Shown here: one piece after another, positions 1-8,165 of the stretch | Numbering within the stretch: the stretch's first letter is position 1 | How the letters are laid out: each line of letters opens with the position of its first letter | Origin: Bacteroidia bacterium | GTDB lineage: Bacteria; Bacteroidota; Bacteroidia; Bacteroidales; Prolixibacteraceae | NCBI GenBank assembly: GCA_025358395.1 | Contig: JANYJT010000219.1 | Span: forward strand, 1-28,135 | Direction of reading: 5' to 3' | Length of the DNA stretch: 28,135 nucleotides | Notes under the pieces: model-generated | What the model was told of the DNA's origin: nothing | Seen by the model: the letters and a program-made list of their open reading frames with translations, nothing else | The model's database searches: none | Made by a program: the position numbers and the translations under genes

Positions 1-1413
1 GGAGGATTTAGCCACGAAGCACTGGCCGACCGTATCAACGACGCGAACAGCCGGGTGGTTATAACCGCGGATGGCGGTTACCGCAGAGGAAAAGTGGTAG
101 AGATGAAAAGCGTCGTCAACAAAGCCATGGAACTTTCTCCTACCATGGAGATTTGTATTACCGTCAAAAGGACAGGCATCGATGTTTACATGGAAAATGA
201 CCGCGATTACTGGTACCACGACCTTAAATCTCTGCCAATAGCTTCGAACAAGTGCGAAACGGAGGTGATGGATTCGTCCGATATGCTCTTCCTACTCTAC
301 ACCTCCGGCTCAACGGGCCGTCCCAAAGCCCTCGTTCACACCCATGGAGGATATAGCGTCTATACCGCTACCACCCACCGGATGGTTTTTGACATTAAGC
401 CGGAAGACAGGTACTGGTGTGCCGCCGATCCAGGCTGGATAACCGGTCACAGTTACATCGTCTACGGTCCGCTGATCAATGGATCGACCATCATGTTGTA
501 CGAAGGCGCCCCCAACCATCCTTATCCCGACAGATGGTGGAAAATGGTTGAAAAATATGGAATCAACATCCTTTATACCTCTCCGACCGCCATCCGCGGA
601 TTGATGCGCTTTGGCGATTCGTGGCCAAACAGGAACGATATCAGCTCGCTGAGATTGCTTGGATCCGTAGGCGAACCGATCAATGCCGAAGCCTGGAACT
701 GGTTTCATAAAGTTGTTGGACGAGGAAATTGTCCGATCATGGATACCTGGTGGCAAACCGAAACCGGAGGTTTCGTGATCACTCCGTTGCCAATCACCCC
801 ATTGAAACCGGGTTCTGCCACCAAACCATTCTTTGGCAATGAACTGGCAATAGTGGATGATGCCGGCAATGAGGTGGCTGCAAACGAGGAGGGTACCCTG
901 GTCATCAAGACCCCCTGGCCCGGGATGGCCAAATCGGTCTTCAACGATCCCCGGCGTTTCATCGATACCTATTGGGAAAAATACAAGAAGCAGGGTTGGT
1001 ACCATACCGGCGACTCTGCCAAAAAGGATGAAGATGGCTATTACTGGATCATTGGAAGAAACGACGATGTCATCAAAGTGAGCGGTTACCGTTTGGGTTC
1101 GGCCGAGATTGAAGGGGTGATGGCCACCCATCCGGCTATCGTGGAGTCGGCGGCAATAGCCCTGCCGCATAACCTGAAAGGGAATGCCATCCATATTACT
1201 GCCGTGCTTAGGAGTAATTACAAACCCAGTAAAGAGCTGGAACATGAGCTGATGATTCACATGGAAGAACATCTTGGAAAAATTGCTCGGCCTGAAGCCA
1301 TCATATTTGCGGATGTACTGCCCAAAACCCGAAGCGGAAAAATCATGCGACGCCTGCTGAAATCCAGGGCTCTTGGACTTCCGGATGGGGATTTAAGCAC
1401 GATGGAGGAATAG
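1..1413 (+). CDS. acs: Acetyl-CoA synthetase (AMP-forming), 5' end outside the window
   Basis: Converts acetate, ATP and CoA to acetyl-CoA through an acetyl-adenylate in the cytoplasm. The frame is open from base 1, beginning GGFSHEALADR, so 470 of the usual roughly 650 residues are present. Visible family signatures are ITADGGYRRGK, the ATP-binding loop YTSGSTGRPKALVHTH (about nt 298-345), ADPGWITGHSY, DTWWQTETGG, the adenylation core GYYWIIGRNDDVIKVSGYRL, and the C-terminal PKTRSGKIMRR. In that last motif the lysine encoded at 1339-1341 is the catalytic residue that is reversibly acetylated in characterised Acs enzymes. The WWQTETGG motif and the overall similarity fit Acs rather than another acyl-CoA ligase. 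The stop is 4 nt before the next gene, whose ribosome site (GGAGGAA) lies in the last acs codons, so the two are probably cotranscribed. Confidence 0.95.
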   Translation, partial: GGFSHEALADRINDANSRVVITADGGYRRGKVVEMKSVVNKAMELSPTMEICITVKRTGIDVYMENDRDYWYHDLKSLPIASNKCETEVMDSSDMLFLLYTSGSTGRPKALVHTHGGYSVYTATTHRMVFDIKPEDRYWCAADPGWITGHSYIVYGPLINGSTIMLYEGAPNHPYPDRWWKMVEKYGINILYTSPTAIRGLMRFGDSWPNRNDISSLRLLGSVGEPINAEAWNWFHKVVGRGNCPIMDTWWQTETGGFVITPLPITPLKPGSATKPFFGNELAIVDDAGNEVAANEEGTLVIKTPWPGMAKSVFNDPRRFIDTYWEKYKKQGWYHTGDSAKKDEDGYYWIIGRNDDVIKVSGYRLGSAEIEGVMATHPAIVESAAIALPHNLKGNAIHITAVLRSNYKPSKELEHELMIHMEEHLGKIARPEAIIFADVLPKTRSGKIMRRLLKSRALGLPDGDLSTMEE

Positions 1414-1417
1414 GCAT

Positions 1418-2242
1418 ATGAAGAGACGAATCATCGGAATTCACGAAAGGCTGCCGTTATGGGTGAGCTTGCCGCTTAGTTTTCAGCACCTGACGGCCAT
1501 GTTTGGTGCGACCATCCTCGTTCCTGTACTGCTCGGCATCAATCCGTCCATCGCCTTGCTGATGAATGGGATCGGTACCCTGATCTACTCCTGGGTTACC
1601 AAAGGAGGGATCCCTGCCTACCTCGGATCAAGTTTCGCATTTATTGCCCCTACACTTTTGGTTATAAGTACCTTTGGCGGTTTCGAAAGTGCCCAGGGAG
1701 GATTTATCTTTTTTGGCTTCTTTTTTATCGCGATCTCATTCGTGGTGAAAAGGTGGGGCATCAAATGGATAGACGTAATCATGCCGCCTGCTGTGATGGG
1801 TGCGGTGGTCGCCATCATCGGGTTAGAGCTGGCGCCGGTGGCGGCACAGCAGGCCGGTCTTGCTCCGTGGCCAACACCGGTCGGACAGGTTGTTCCCGCT
1901 TTTACCGTGGCTCCCAATGTCTTGCTGGTTTCACTTTTCACCTTGTTCACCGGAATTGCCGGAAGCGTCCTTTTCAAGGGTTTTATGCAGGTTATCCCGA
2001 TACTTTTCGGAGTCATTGCCGTTCAGGGTTTCAGGATGTTTGTGGAGCAGAAAGTAGATTTTAGCAAGAATCGAAACATGGTGCTCGGTGCGGTCACATT
2101 TGTCGTTGGAGTGAGCGGTGCAGCCATCAACATCGGTTCAGTGCAGCTCAAAGGGATGGCTTTCGCCGCCATCATTGGGATTGTATTATCTTTGTTATTT
2201 TGGGGTTTGGATAAACTTGGTGTAATGAACAAAGATTCGTGA
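1418..2242 (+). CDS. uraA: Uracil permease (NCS2 family), internally deleted, probably non-functional
   Basis: The family imports uracil by proton symport in the inner membrane. The N-terminal 200 residues follow E. coli UraA closely (LSFQHLTAMFGATILVPVLL, IPAYLGSSFAFIAP, MGAVVAIIGLELA, GSVLFKGFMQVIPIL), and residues from about 199 follow its C-terminus (GVIAVQGFRMFVEQKVDFSKN, GVSGAAINIGSVQLKGMA). The protein is 274 residues against 429 in E. coli. From memory of that sequence, the join at residues 195-201 (nt 2000-2020) connects E. coli positions near 188 and 343, a clean loss of about 155 residues. Lost are the segments holding Glu241, His245 and Glu290, which bind uracil and the proton. 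The frame is intact, so the ORF reads as a gene, but transport is unlikely. Its stop overlaps the next start. Confidence 0.9.
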   Translation: MKRRIIGIHERLPLWVSLPLSFQHLTAMFGATILVPVLLGINPSIALLMNGIGTLIYSWVTKGGIPAYLGSSFAFIAPTLLVISTFGGFESAQGGFIFFGFFFIAISFVVKRWGIKWIDVIMPPAVMGAVVAIIGLELAPVAAQQAGLAPWPTPVGQVVPAFTVAPNVLLVSLFTLFTGIAGSVLFKGFMQVIPILFGVIAVQGFRMFVEQKVDFSKNRNMVLGAVTFVVGVSGAAINIGSVQLKGMAFAAIIGIVLSLLFWGLDKLGVMNKDS

Positions 2243-2907
2243 TGATGAAATTGGAAGAGCAGAAGGTAGTTGATGCCTGTGTTCTGTTTGTTAAGGAAGC
2301 GTTGCAGGATGGCGAAAAAGGGCACGATTGGTGGCATATCGAAAGAGTTTGGCGAACCTCCGGGTTGATTGCCGAAACTGAACCTGCCAATGAATTTGTG
2401 ATTGAACTAGCTGCATTGCTTCACGATATTGCCGATTCAAAGTTTCACAACGGAGACGAAGAGATCGGTCCACAGAAAGCCAGGGACTTTCTGCAATCTC
2501 TGGGAGTTCAGTCATCCGTCGTTGATCATGTGGTAGAAATTATCCGCCATATCTCTTTCAAAGGCGGAAACAACCTGCCGGGTTTTACCTCGCCCGAATT
2601 ACAGATTGTTCAGGACGCCGACCGGTTGGACGCCTTAGGTGCAATCGGTATCGCAAGAGCTTTTCATTACGGAGGCTTCAAAAACAGGCTGTTGTACCAT
2701 CCGGATATCCGGCCAAATCTGACCATGACAAAAGAGGAGTATAAAAAGAGTGATGCCCCCACCATAAATCATTTCTACGAGAAATTGCTGTTACTGAAGG
2801 ATCGGATGAACACCCCTACCGGGAAAGCCCTTGCCATGAAACGACACGCGTTTATGATACAGTTTTTAGATGAGTTCATGGAGGAATGGGGGGGAGTTGA
2901 GAGTTGA
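2242..2907 (+). CDS. HD-domain metal-dependent phosphohydrolase (YedJ/YpgQ type)
   Basis: A cytoplasmic HD-superfamily hydrolase of about 222 residues. Metal ligands can be read in order: H28 and H32 in GHDWWHIERV, the H61-D62 pair in ALLHDIADSKF, H103 in IIRHISF, and D126 in QDADRLDALGAIGIARAF. This arrangement, with the DADRLDALG block, is that of the YedJ/YpgQ group; YpgQ is reported to cleave nucleoside triphosphates, but the substrate here cannot be read from sequence. Start choice: GTG 2239, ATG 2242 and ATG 2245 lie in a row; I take ATG 2242, which overlaps the uraA stop by one base (TGATG). The last codons and the stop fall in a short repeat (gagttga units). Confidence 0.88.
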   Translation: MMKLEEQKVVDACVLFVKEALQDGEKGHDWWHIERVWRTSGLIAETEPANEFVIELAALLHDIADSKFHNGDEEIGPQKARDFLQSLGVQSSVVDHVVEIIRHISFKGGNNLPGFTSPELQIVQDADRLDALGAIGIARAFHYGGFKNRLLYHPDIRPNLTMTKEEYKKSDAPTINHFYEKLLLLKDRMNTPTGKALAMKRHAFMIQFLDEFMEEWGGVES

Positions 2908-2928
2908 GAAATGAGAGTGGGGATTGGT
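2893..2928 (+). repeat. Degenerate 7-nt tandem repeat overlapping a stop codon
   Basis: Units read gagttga, gagttga, gaaatga, gagtggg. The TGA stop of the HD hydrolase is inside the second unit. The sequence is purine-rich on the coding strand and is one of three such arrays in the window that sit exactly on a gene's stop codon. Confidence 0.6.
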
Positions 2929-2979
2929 TTCGCCAATATCGGATTCTATCTGACCTTATGAAAAACAAATGATATACAC

Positions 2980-5625
2980 ATGAATAAATTCAAAAAGTCT
3001 GTTCGGTCTTTTTTCCAATGGATCGTAAAATTTTTCGGTGACAGAAGTCTCTCCTTGTCCTTCATCGGGGAAAATGGCAAATTGATTTTACAATCCTTGT
3101 TCACGTTATTATCAATTGGTATCGGAATATGGTTCTTCAATCACCAAAAAACAGAACTTGTACAAATTAACCATCTTCTTGCTTCTGCCGGATGGGAGTT
3201 GGTTTTGCTCGGACTGGCTCTTACGGTTGCCTATATTGTAATCCAGGGATACATGTACGTAGCCTCTTTCGCGACATTCTGCCATCGATTGCCGCTTCAG
3301 CTTGGAATCAAACTTTTCTTGAAAAGGAATTTTATAAGTGTCTTTCTACCTGCCGGAGGTGTCTCATCCCTCGCATTCTTTACAGGGGACATCGAAAAAA
3401 GAGGCATTACCAAGTCACACATCCATTTTGCCTCCACGATTTATGGATTTGTGGGAATACTGTCGGTTATTCTGGTAGCAATACCTGCATTCGCCTATGC
3501 GATTGCGGATGGAACAGTGGGTCAGGGAGAATGGATCGGACTTATTTCCCTAATTCTTTTACTGGGATTGGTCTACCTCGTCTTTTACTCATTTTCAAAA
3601 AAGGGTCCTGTGTACCGCATACTGATCCGGCTTTTCCCATCCTTCGAGGAATTGGTCGTCGAACTGGAAGATGCCAAACTAAGCAAGAAGCAGCTTTTTA
3701 AGACTGTTGCCATATCCGTACTTATTGAAATGATTGGCATTGCTCATCTTTATGTCGCGATGATGGCGCTGCATGTTCAACCTTCCTTATTTGTTGCCTT
3801 ACTTGGGTACATCATCTCCGTTATTTTCCTGATTGTATCGCCCTTTCTTCGCGGATTGGGGCCTATCGAAGTCTCCATGGCTTACGTCCTGGTTCGTTAT
3901 GGCTTTACGAATGTCGAAGCCATTGCCATCACCTTTTTGTACCGGTTCTTTGAATTCTGGATGCCGTTGTTTGCGGGCGCAGTCACTTTTCTGCTTAAAA
4001 TCAACAAGCTGATCATGAGAATCGTTCCGGCGCTGCTGCTTTTTGCCCTCGGAATTATCAACATCGTTTCTGTCCTGACGCCAGCCATAGGAGAACGCGT
4101 TGTTTGGCTAAGGGATTTCATTCCGCTGGATGCCATGGAGGTGTCGAACTATTTTGTTCTTGTCCTTGGGCTTATTCTTTTGGTCACTGCCTCCTTTATG
4201 CTCAAAGGATTGAGATCAGCCTGGTGGTTTGCCGTCTTCCTAACTGTCGTCTCGAGTTTCTTTAACCTGACCAAAGCCGCCGACTATGAAGAGGCTCTGT
4301 CCGCGCTTTTTGTTTTGGGCGTGCTCATTTATACCCGGAAAGATTACTACATCAAAAACAATCCAAGGCTGAGAACGGTCGGCATCCAGACAGCCGCCCT
4401 GAGCATCATCGCCGTCATGTTGTACAGTGTGATCGGATTTTATTTCCTGGATAAGAAACATTTTAATATCGATTTCAGCCTTTGGCAATCAGTTGAATAT
4501 GCCCTTCAAAACTATTTTCTGGTAGGAAGCAACGATTTGATACCCGCTGATAATTTTGCCGCTAAATTTATTCTCACCATCAACGTTAGCGGCTTTCTCT
4601 CGCTTGCCTTCCTGTTTTATACGCTGATACGTCCCTATTTTTTAAAAAATCAGATAACCAGGGAGGAGCTGGAACGGCCCAATCAATTGTTAAAGGAGTA
4701 TGGTTGCTCAAGTCTGGATTATTTTAAAACATACCAGGATAAAATGATTTTTGAGCCGGAAGGATTGGAGGCCTTCATATCCTACCGGATTGCCGGCAAT
4801 TTCGCGGTAGTTCTCGAAAACCCCGTAGCCGCGGATACTTCTGCTATGAGGGAATGTATCCGCCTGTTCGACCGCTTTTGCTATGAAAACGGACTGAAGA
4901 GTTTTTATTACAGAGTACCCGAAGAATCATTGCCGGTTTATAAAAGTCTGAAAAAGAAATCCATGTTCCTGGGTCAGGAAGGAGTGGTCGATCTGGGTAA
5001 ATTTTCGCTGGAGGGAGGTTCCCGCAAATCCATCCGCAACGCGATCTCCAAGGTAAAGGAACGGGGGTATAAAATCTATTTTCATCAGCCGCCAATCAAA
5101 GATGGTCAGCTGCAAAAAGTGAAATCGGTCTCTGACGATTGGCTATCAGATACCTGCAGGAATGAAATCATCTTTTCACAAGGGATGTTCGATTGGGAAG
5201 AGCTTAAACAGCAAACGCTCCTAACGGTAGAAAATTCCGAAGAAAAAGTCGTTGCATTTTTGAACATCATTCCGGATTATGCGAAAAATGAATCTACCTA
5301 CGATTTGTTGCGTAAAACCAGTGACGCGCCCAATGGCGTGATGGATTATATCCTGGTCGAAATGTTCAATTATATGAAAGCTGAAGGATTCGAAACAGTA
5401 AATTTAGGCTTTGCACCCATGTCGGGACTCGTAGACCCGACGAAATTTTCTGAAAAATCCATGAAGTTTGCCTACGAGAAGATCAGGAGTTTTTCTCATT
5501 ACAAAGGGATGCGCGAATACAAGGAGAAATTTGCCACCATCTGGTACAATAAATATCTGATTTACGACCACGATTATGACCTGACGCAGATTCCAACAGC
5601 CTTGTCAAAAGTTATCAAGACATGA
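2980..5625 (+). CDS. mprF: MprF-type bifunctional aminoacyl-phosphatidylglycerol synthase/flippase
   Basis: MprF transfers an amino acid (lysine in Staphylococcus) from aminoacyl-tRNA to phosphatidylglycerol and flips the cationic lipid outward, protecting against cationic peptides. This protein has 881 residues (S. aureus MprF about 840). A short basic N-terminus precedes the flippase half (roughly 35-560), with many hydrophobic segments and family blocks such as KLFLKRNFISVFLPAGG and VSPFLRGLGPIEVSMAYVL. The C-terminal synthase domain (DUF2156, roughly 575-875) shows LDYFKTYQDKMIF, FAVVLENPVA, GGSRKSIRNAISKVKERGY, NGVMDYILVEMF and VNLGFAPMSGL. The lipid and amino-acid substrates are not decided by sequence. 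The start ATG at 2980 leaves a 72-nt leader after the HD gene; the stop overlaps the next gene as ATGA, which implies translational coupling. Confidence 0.92.
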   Translation: MNKFKKSVRSFFQWIVKFFGDRSLSLSFIGENGKLILQSLFTLLSIGIGIWFFNHQKTELVQINHLLASAGWELVLLGLALTVAYIVIQGYMYVASFATFCHRLPLQLGIKLFLKRNFISVFLPAGGVSSLAFFTGDIEKRGITKSHIHFASTIYGFVGILSVILVAIPAFAYAIADGTVGQGEWIGLISLILLLGLVYLVFYSFSKKGPVYRILIRLFPSFEELVVELEDAKLSKKQLFKTVAISVLIEMIGIAHLYVAMMALHVQPSLFVALLGYIISVIFLIVSPFLRGLGPIEVSMAYVLVRYGFTNVEAIAITFLYRFFEFWMPLFAGAVTFLLKINKLIMRIVPALLLFALGIINIVSVLTPAIGERVVWLRDFIPLDAMEVSNYFVLVLGLILLVTASFMLKGLRSAWWFAVFLTVVSSFFNLTKAADYEEALSALFVLGVLIYTRKDYYIKNNPRLRTVGIQTAALSIIAVMLYSVIGFYFLDKKHFNIDFSLWQSVEYALQNYFLVGSNDLIPADNFAAKFILTINVSGFLSLAFLFYTLIRPYFLKNQITREELERPNQLLKEYGCSSLDYFKTYQDKMIFEPEGLEAFISYRIAGNFAVVLENPVAADTSAMRECIRLFDRFCYENGLKSFYYRVPEESLPVYKSLKKKSMFLGQEGVVDLGKFSLEGGSRKSIRNAISKVKERGYKIYFHQPPIKDGQLQKVKSVSDDWLSDTCRNEIIFSQGMFDWEELKQQTLLTVENSEEKVVAFLNIIPDYAKNESTYDLLRKTSDAPNGVMDYILVEMFNYMKAEGFETVNLGFAPMSGLVDPTKFSEKSMKFAYEKIRSFSHYKGMREYKEKFATIWYNKYLIYDHDYDLTQIPTALSKVIKT

Positions 5626-6326
5626 AGTTATCATCTCTGCTACTGCTATCTGTCATACTTTTTGGATATGTATCATTTGGATCCGCTAACTTTCCGCAGA
5701 AAAGAGTCATCGGTGACCTGCCATTAAAAGTGATGGAAAGTTCAGCTCAACCAACACTTCCAATGGTTGTCTATATTTCCGGCGATGGAGGATTTAATAC
5801 CTTCACCGATTCTTTGTGCAGCAATTTGTCACACGATGGATTTCCTGTTGTTATCCTTGACTCGAAAAAATATTTTTGGAACAGTAAGACGCCTGAAGAG
5901 ACGACATCAGATTTGTTGACTATCGTTGAAACCTATAAAAAGCGATGGCAACGCGACCGTTTTGTGCTTATTGGATTCTCTTTCGGAGCATCGCTGGTGC
6001 CTTTTTTGGTAAACCAATTACCGGAAGATACAGGCAAGACACTATTATTAAATATTCTCATCGATCCTGATAAGCGATGTGATTTTGAAATACATTTGTC
6101 GGACATGCTAAATTTGGGAGCTTCGAAGGGTCAATATGATGTTATCAGTGAGCTTAAGAAGGTCAATCCAGGGAAAACCTCCATCTATTTTGGAAGCGAT
6201 GAAACCGATGAAATCAGGCAGGCTTTCCAAAATACAGGTTTGAAAGTCCAGGTGGTTCAGGGCAACCATCATTTTGATAGCAGTTACGAGGTTCTGGCAG
6301 AATTGCTGGCGGAGGAGATGAGGTAA
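5622..6326 (+). CDS. VirJ/AcvB-like secreted serine hydrolase, putative aminoacyl-phospholipid hydrolase
   Basis: A single VirJ-type alpha/beta-hydrolase domain (234 residues) behind a signal peptide (residues 1-22, hydrophobic LLLLSVILFGYVSFG), so probably periplasmic. The family oxyanion block is YISGDGGF (51-58), the nucleophile elbow is GFSFG with Ser120, and the likely acid and base are Asp193 (FGSDETDE) and His216 or His217 (GNHHFD). In Agrobacterium, AcvB, a two-domain relative, hydrolyses lysyl-phosphatidylglycerol. Here the gene overlaps mprF by ATGA, so I infer that synthesis and breakdown of the aminoacyl lipid are coupled. The single domain resembles VirJ more than AcvB in length. 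The stop codon lies in a tandem repeat. Confidence 0.82.
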   Translation: MKLSSLLLLSVILFGYVSFGSANFPQKRVIGDLPLKVMESSAQPTLPMVVYISGDGGFNTFTDSLCSNLSHDGFPVVILDSKKYFWNSKTPEETTSDLLTIVETYKKRWQRDRFVLIGFSFGASLVPFLVNQLPEDTGKTLLLNILIDPDKRCDFEIHLSDMLNLGASKGQYDVISELKKVNPGKTSIYFGSDETDEIRQAFQNTGLKVQVVQGNHHFDSSYEVLAELLAEEMR

Positions 6327-6364
6327 TGTGCTAATGAGGTAATATGCTAATGTGCTAATGAGGG
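6318..6364 (+). repeat. Degenerate tandem repeat (gctaatg units) overlapping a stop codon
   Basis: The stretch is built from variants of atgaggta, atgtgct and aatgag, repeated about six times with a period of 7-8 nt. It begins inside the last codons of the VirJ-like gene, whose TAA stop (6324-6326) is part of the first unit, and runs into the 220-nt gap before the next gene. Confidence 0.7.
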
Positions 6365-6420
6365 ATTTGGCTTCGGATGCCAGGTGTGGACGGGTAGGAG
6401 AGTGAGATTTCAGGAAAAGA

Positions 6421-6460
6421 GAAACGGGAAACGGGAAACGGAGAAGAGGGAAACGGAGAG
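6421..6460 (+). repeat. Short tandem repeat (gggaaac units)
   Basis: Four copies of gaaacggg or gaaacgga spaced 7-16 nt apart, almost all purine on the plus strand. It lies in the same gap as the gctaatg array. Nothing else in 6365-6546 is recognisable apart from an AT-rich stretch just before the next start. Confidence 0.6.
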
Positions 6461-6546
6461 TCTGTTGGGGCGGCTTGAAGCTGCCAAAACTGGTGATCCA
6501 TTCTGAATGTCGTAAATATTTAGTATAAAAAAATTTAAATTCGATT

Positions 6547-6795
6547 ATGAGTAAAATTGGATTGTTGCAGGTTGTCAGGAGGGTAGCTGCCATGACATCA
6601 TTTGCCCTATTGGCCGGTGTGGCATTAGGTCAGAATGTTGAGAAGCTAGATAGCATTTCATCCATATTGGAAGAAGTAAAAAAGGGGAATATGCCACCGA
6701 AACATTTTTTGGAATCACATCCCGAAGCTGTATTGACAGAGGCTCAGATCGGTCAAATTTCACAATGGGTCGAATCTTTTAAGGTCAAACCATAG
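6547..6795 (+). CDS. Small exported protein, C-terminal remnant of a haem-binding domain (PF14376-like)
   Basis: An 82-residue protein with a signal peptide (residues 1-28, ending ALLAGVALG). The rest, ISSILEEVKKGNMPPKHFLE followed by SHPEAVLTEAQIGQISQWV, matches the C-terminal end of the Haem_bd family, where the block MPP-x-x-[YF]-x-x-x-HPEA-x-L precedes a final helix. Normal members are about 150 residues and carry CxxCH upstream; here there is no cysteine at all, so covalent haem binding is not expected. Either the gene lost about 60 internal codons or it is a distinct short form. No RBS stands out; the preceding bases are AT-rich. The MATE gene starts 20 nt downstream. Confidence 0.7.
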   Translation: MSKIGLLQVVRRVAAMTSFALLAGVALGQNVEKLDSISSILEEVKKGNMPPKHFLESHPEAVLTEAQIGQISQWVESFKVKP

Positions 6796-6815
6796 TTTAT
6801 CGGCACCAACACTTT

Positions 6816-8144
6816 ATGGCAAAACCTTCCTACCGGGAGATTAGGGAAATCTCCGGACCTATCATGCTTAGTTTGCTGGCGCAGAATATTGTCGGGGTAA
6901 CAGATACCGCTTTTTTGGGAAGGGTAGGTGAGGTTGAGTTGGGGGCTTCCGCCATTGGCGGGGTATTTTACCTGATTCTCTACATGGTCTGTTTCGGTTT
7001 TGCCACCGGAGTGCAAATTTTGATCGCAAGGCGTTATGGAGAGAAGAGTTATGCTTCCATAGGTCGGGTTTTTGACAATAGTTTCTATTTTCTCGGGGTA
7101 TTTTCCCTCCTGATGACCGGAGTGGTGTACTTTTTTGGCTCCTCTTTTCTACGGATCGTTCTATCATCTGATCCCATCTTCCAGGCTAGTTCCATCTTTT
7201 TAAAATACAGGGTCCTTGGGCTCTTTTTTGCAACCGCGGCTTTACTTTTTCGCTCATTCTATACCGGAATTTCCTTTACCAAATATCTGAGCATCAGTGC
7301 TGCCATCATGGCAGTGCTCAATATATTATTGGATTACCTGTTGATTTTCGGTCACTGGGGATTTCCAAAACTAGGCATAGAAGGTGCGGCCATAGCCTCT
7401 TCTATTTCCGAAGGTGCTGCCTTGCTTTTCTTTATCTGGATTACTTTTGGAAACCGGCACCTGAAACGGTATCACCTTTTTCGTCTTGTGAAGCCGGATT
7501 TGCAAATCATCCTTAAAACATTGAGCATCTCGGTTTTTACCATGATGCAGTTTGTGCTTTCCTTCGGTAGTTGGTTTGTTTTTTTCATGCTGGTCGAAAA
7601 AATGGGTGAAAGGCCTTTGGCAGTTTCCAACATCATCCGGTCGGTCTATATTTTCTTTATGATACCCGGATGGGCTTTGTGCTCTGTTACCAGTACGCTG
7701 GTGAGCAGCGCCATGGGAGAAGGGAAACCTGAAAGTGTTATGCCAATCATTCTGAGGTTTTTGAAAGTGAGTTTTTTTGCTATTACGATCATTGTCTTAA
7801 TTGCGTTGCTGTTTCCCCGAACCATCATCGCTGTTTATACCAATAATGCTGCCCTGATTGAAGCAACTGTCCCTTCATTCTACATCATCATGGGGGCGCT
7901 TATCGTATTTTCGGTCATGAGCGTTCTGTTTAACGGCGTGCTTGGTACCGCAAATACCAAAATCGCCTTAGGCATTGAGGCGATAACATTATTCGCGTAC
8001 CTTGGATTTACCTGGCTGATTGCCGTACACCTGAAGTGGGAAATCGAGTGGGTTTGGATAGCTGAATATGTCTATTTTGCGTTGATAGGACTTTTGTCTC
8101 TTTGGTACTTAAAAAAGGGCAACTGGCGGGCCAAGAGGATATAA
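6816..8144 (+). CDS. MATE-family efflux transporter
   Basis: An inner-membrane cation-coupled multidrug or toxin exporter; 442 residues with about 12 predicted hydrophobic segments, the usual MATE size. Family features include the N-terminal block REISGPIMLSLLAQNIVGVT followed by DTAFLGRVGEVELGASAIG, then FGFATGVQILIARRYGE at the end of helix 2, the mid-protein block NILLDYLLIFGHWGFPKLGI with EGAAIASSISEG after it, and the second-half repeat beginning near residue 235. The substrate cannot be inferred. It ends 21 nt from the convergent phosphotransferase gene, and I see no hairpin in that gap. Confidence 0.93.
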   Translation: MAKPSYREIREISGPIMLSLLAQNIVGVTDTAFLGRVGEVELGASAIGGVFYLILYMVCFGFATGVQILIARRYGEKSYASIGRVFDNSFYFLGVFSLLMTGVVYFFGSSFLRIVLSSDPIFQASSIFLKYRVLGLFFATAALLFRSFYTGISFTKYLSISAAIMAVLNILLDYLLIFGHWGFPKLGIEGAAIASSISEGAALLFFIWITFGNRHLKRYHLFRLVKPDLQIILKTLSISVFTMMQFVLSFGSWFVFFMLVEKMGERPLAVSNIIRSVYIFFMIPGWALCSVTSTLVSSAMGEGKPESVMPIILRFLKVSFFAITIIVLIALLFPRTIIAVYTNNAALIEATVPSFYIIMGALIVFSVMSVLFNGVLGTANTKIALGIEAITLFAYLGFTWLIAVHLKWEIEWVWIAEYVYFALIGLLSLWYLKKGNWRAKRI

Positions 8145-8165
8145 TTGTTTGAGAAACAAAAGTTC

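Noticed and set aside
310..1272. Long open frame (320 codons) on the strand opposite acs
   Set aside because: It is antisense to a strongly conserved acs reading frame and its translation has no recognisable domain; it is a by-product of codon bias.
2934..2948. ATTGG/CCAAT hairpin upstream of mprF
   Set aside because: A 5-bp stem without other support; could be chance, and no promoter match accompanies it.
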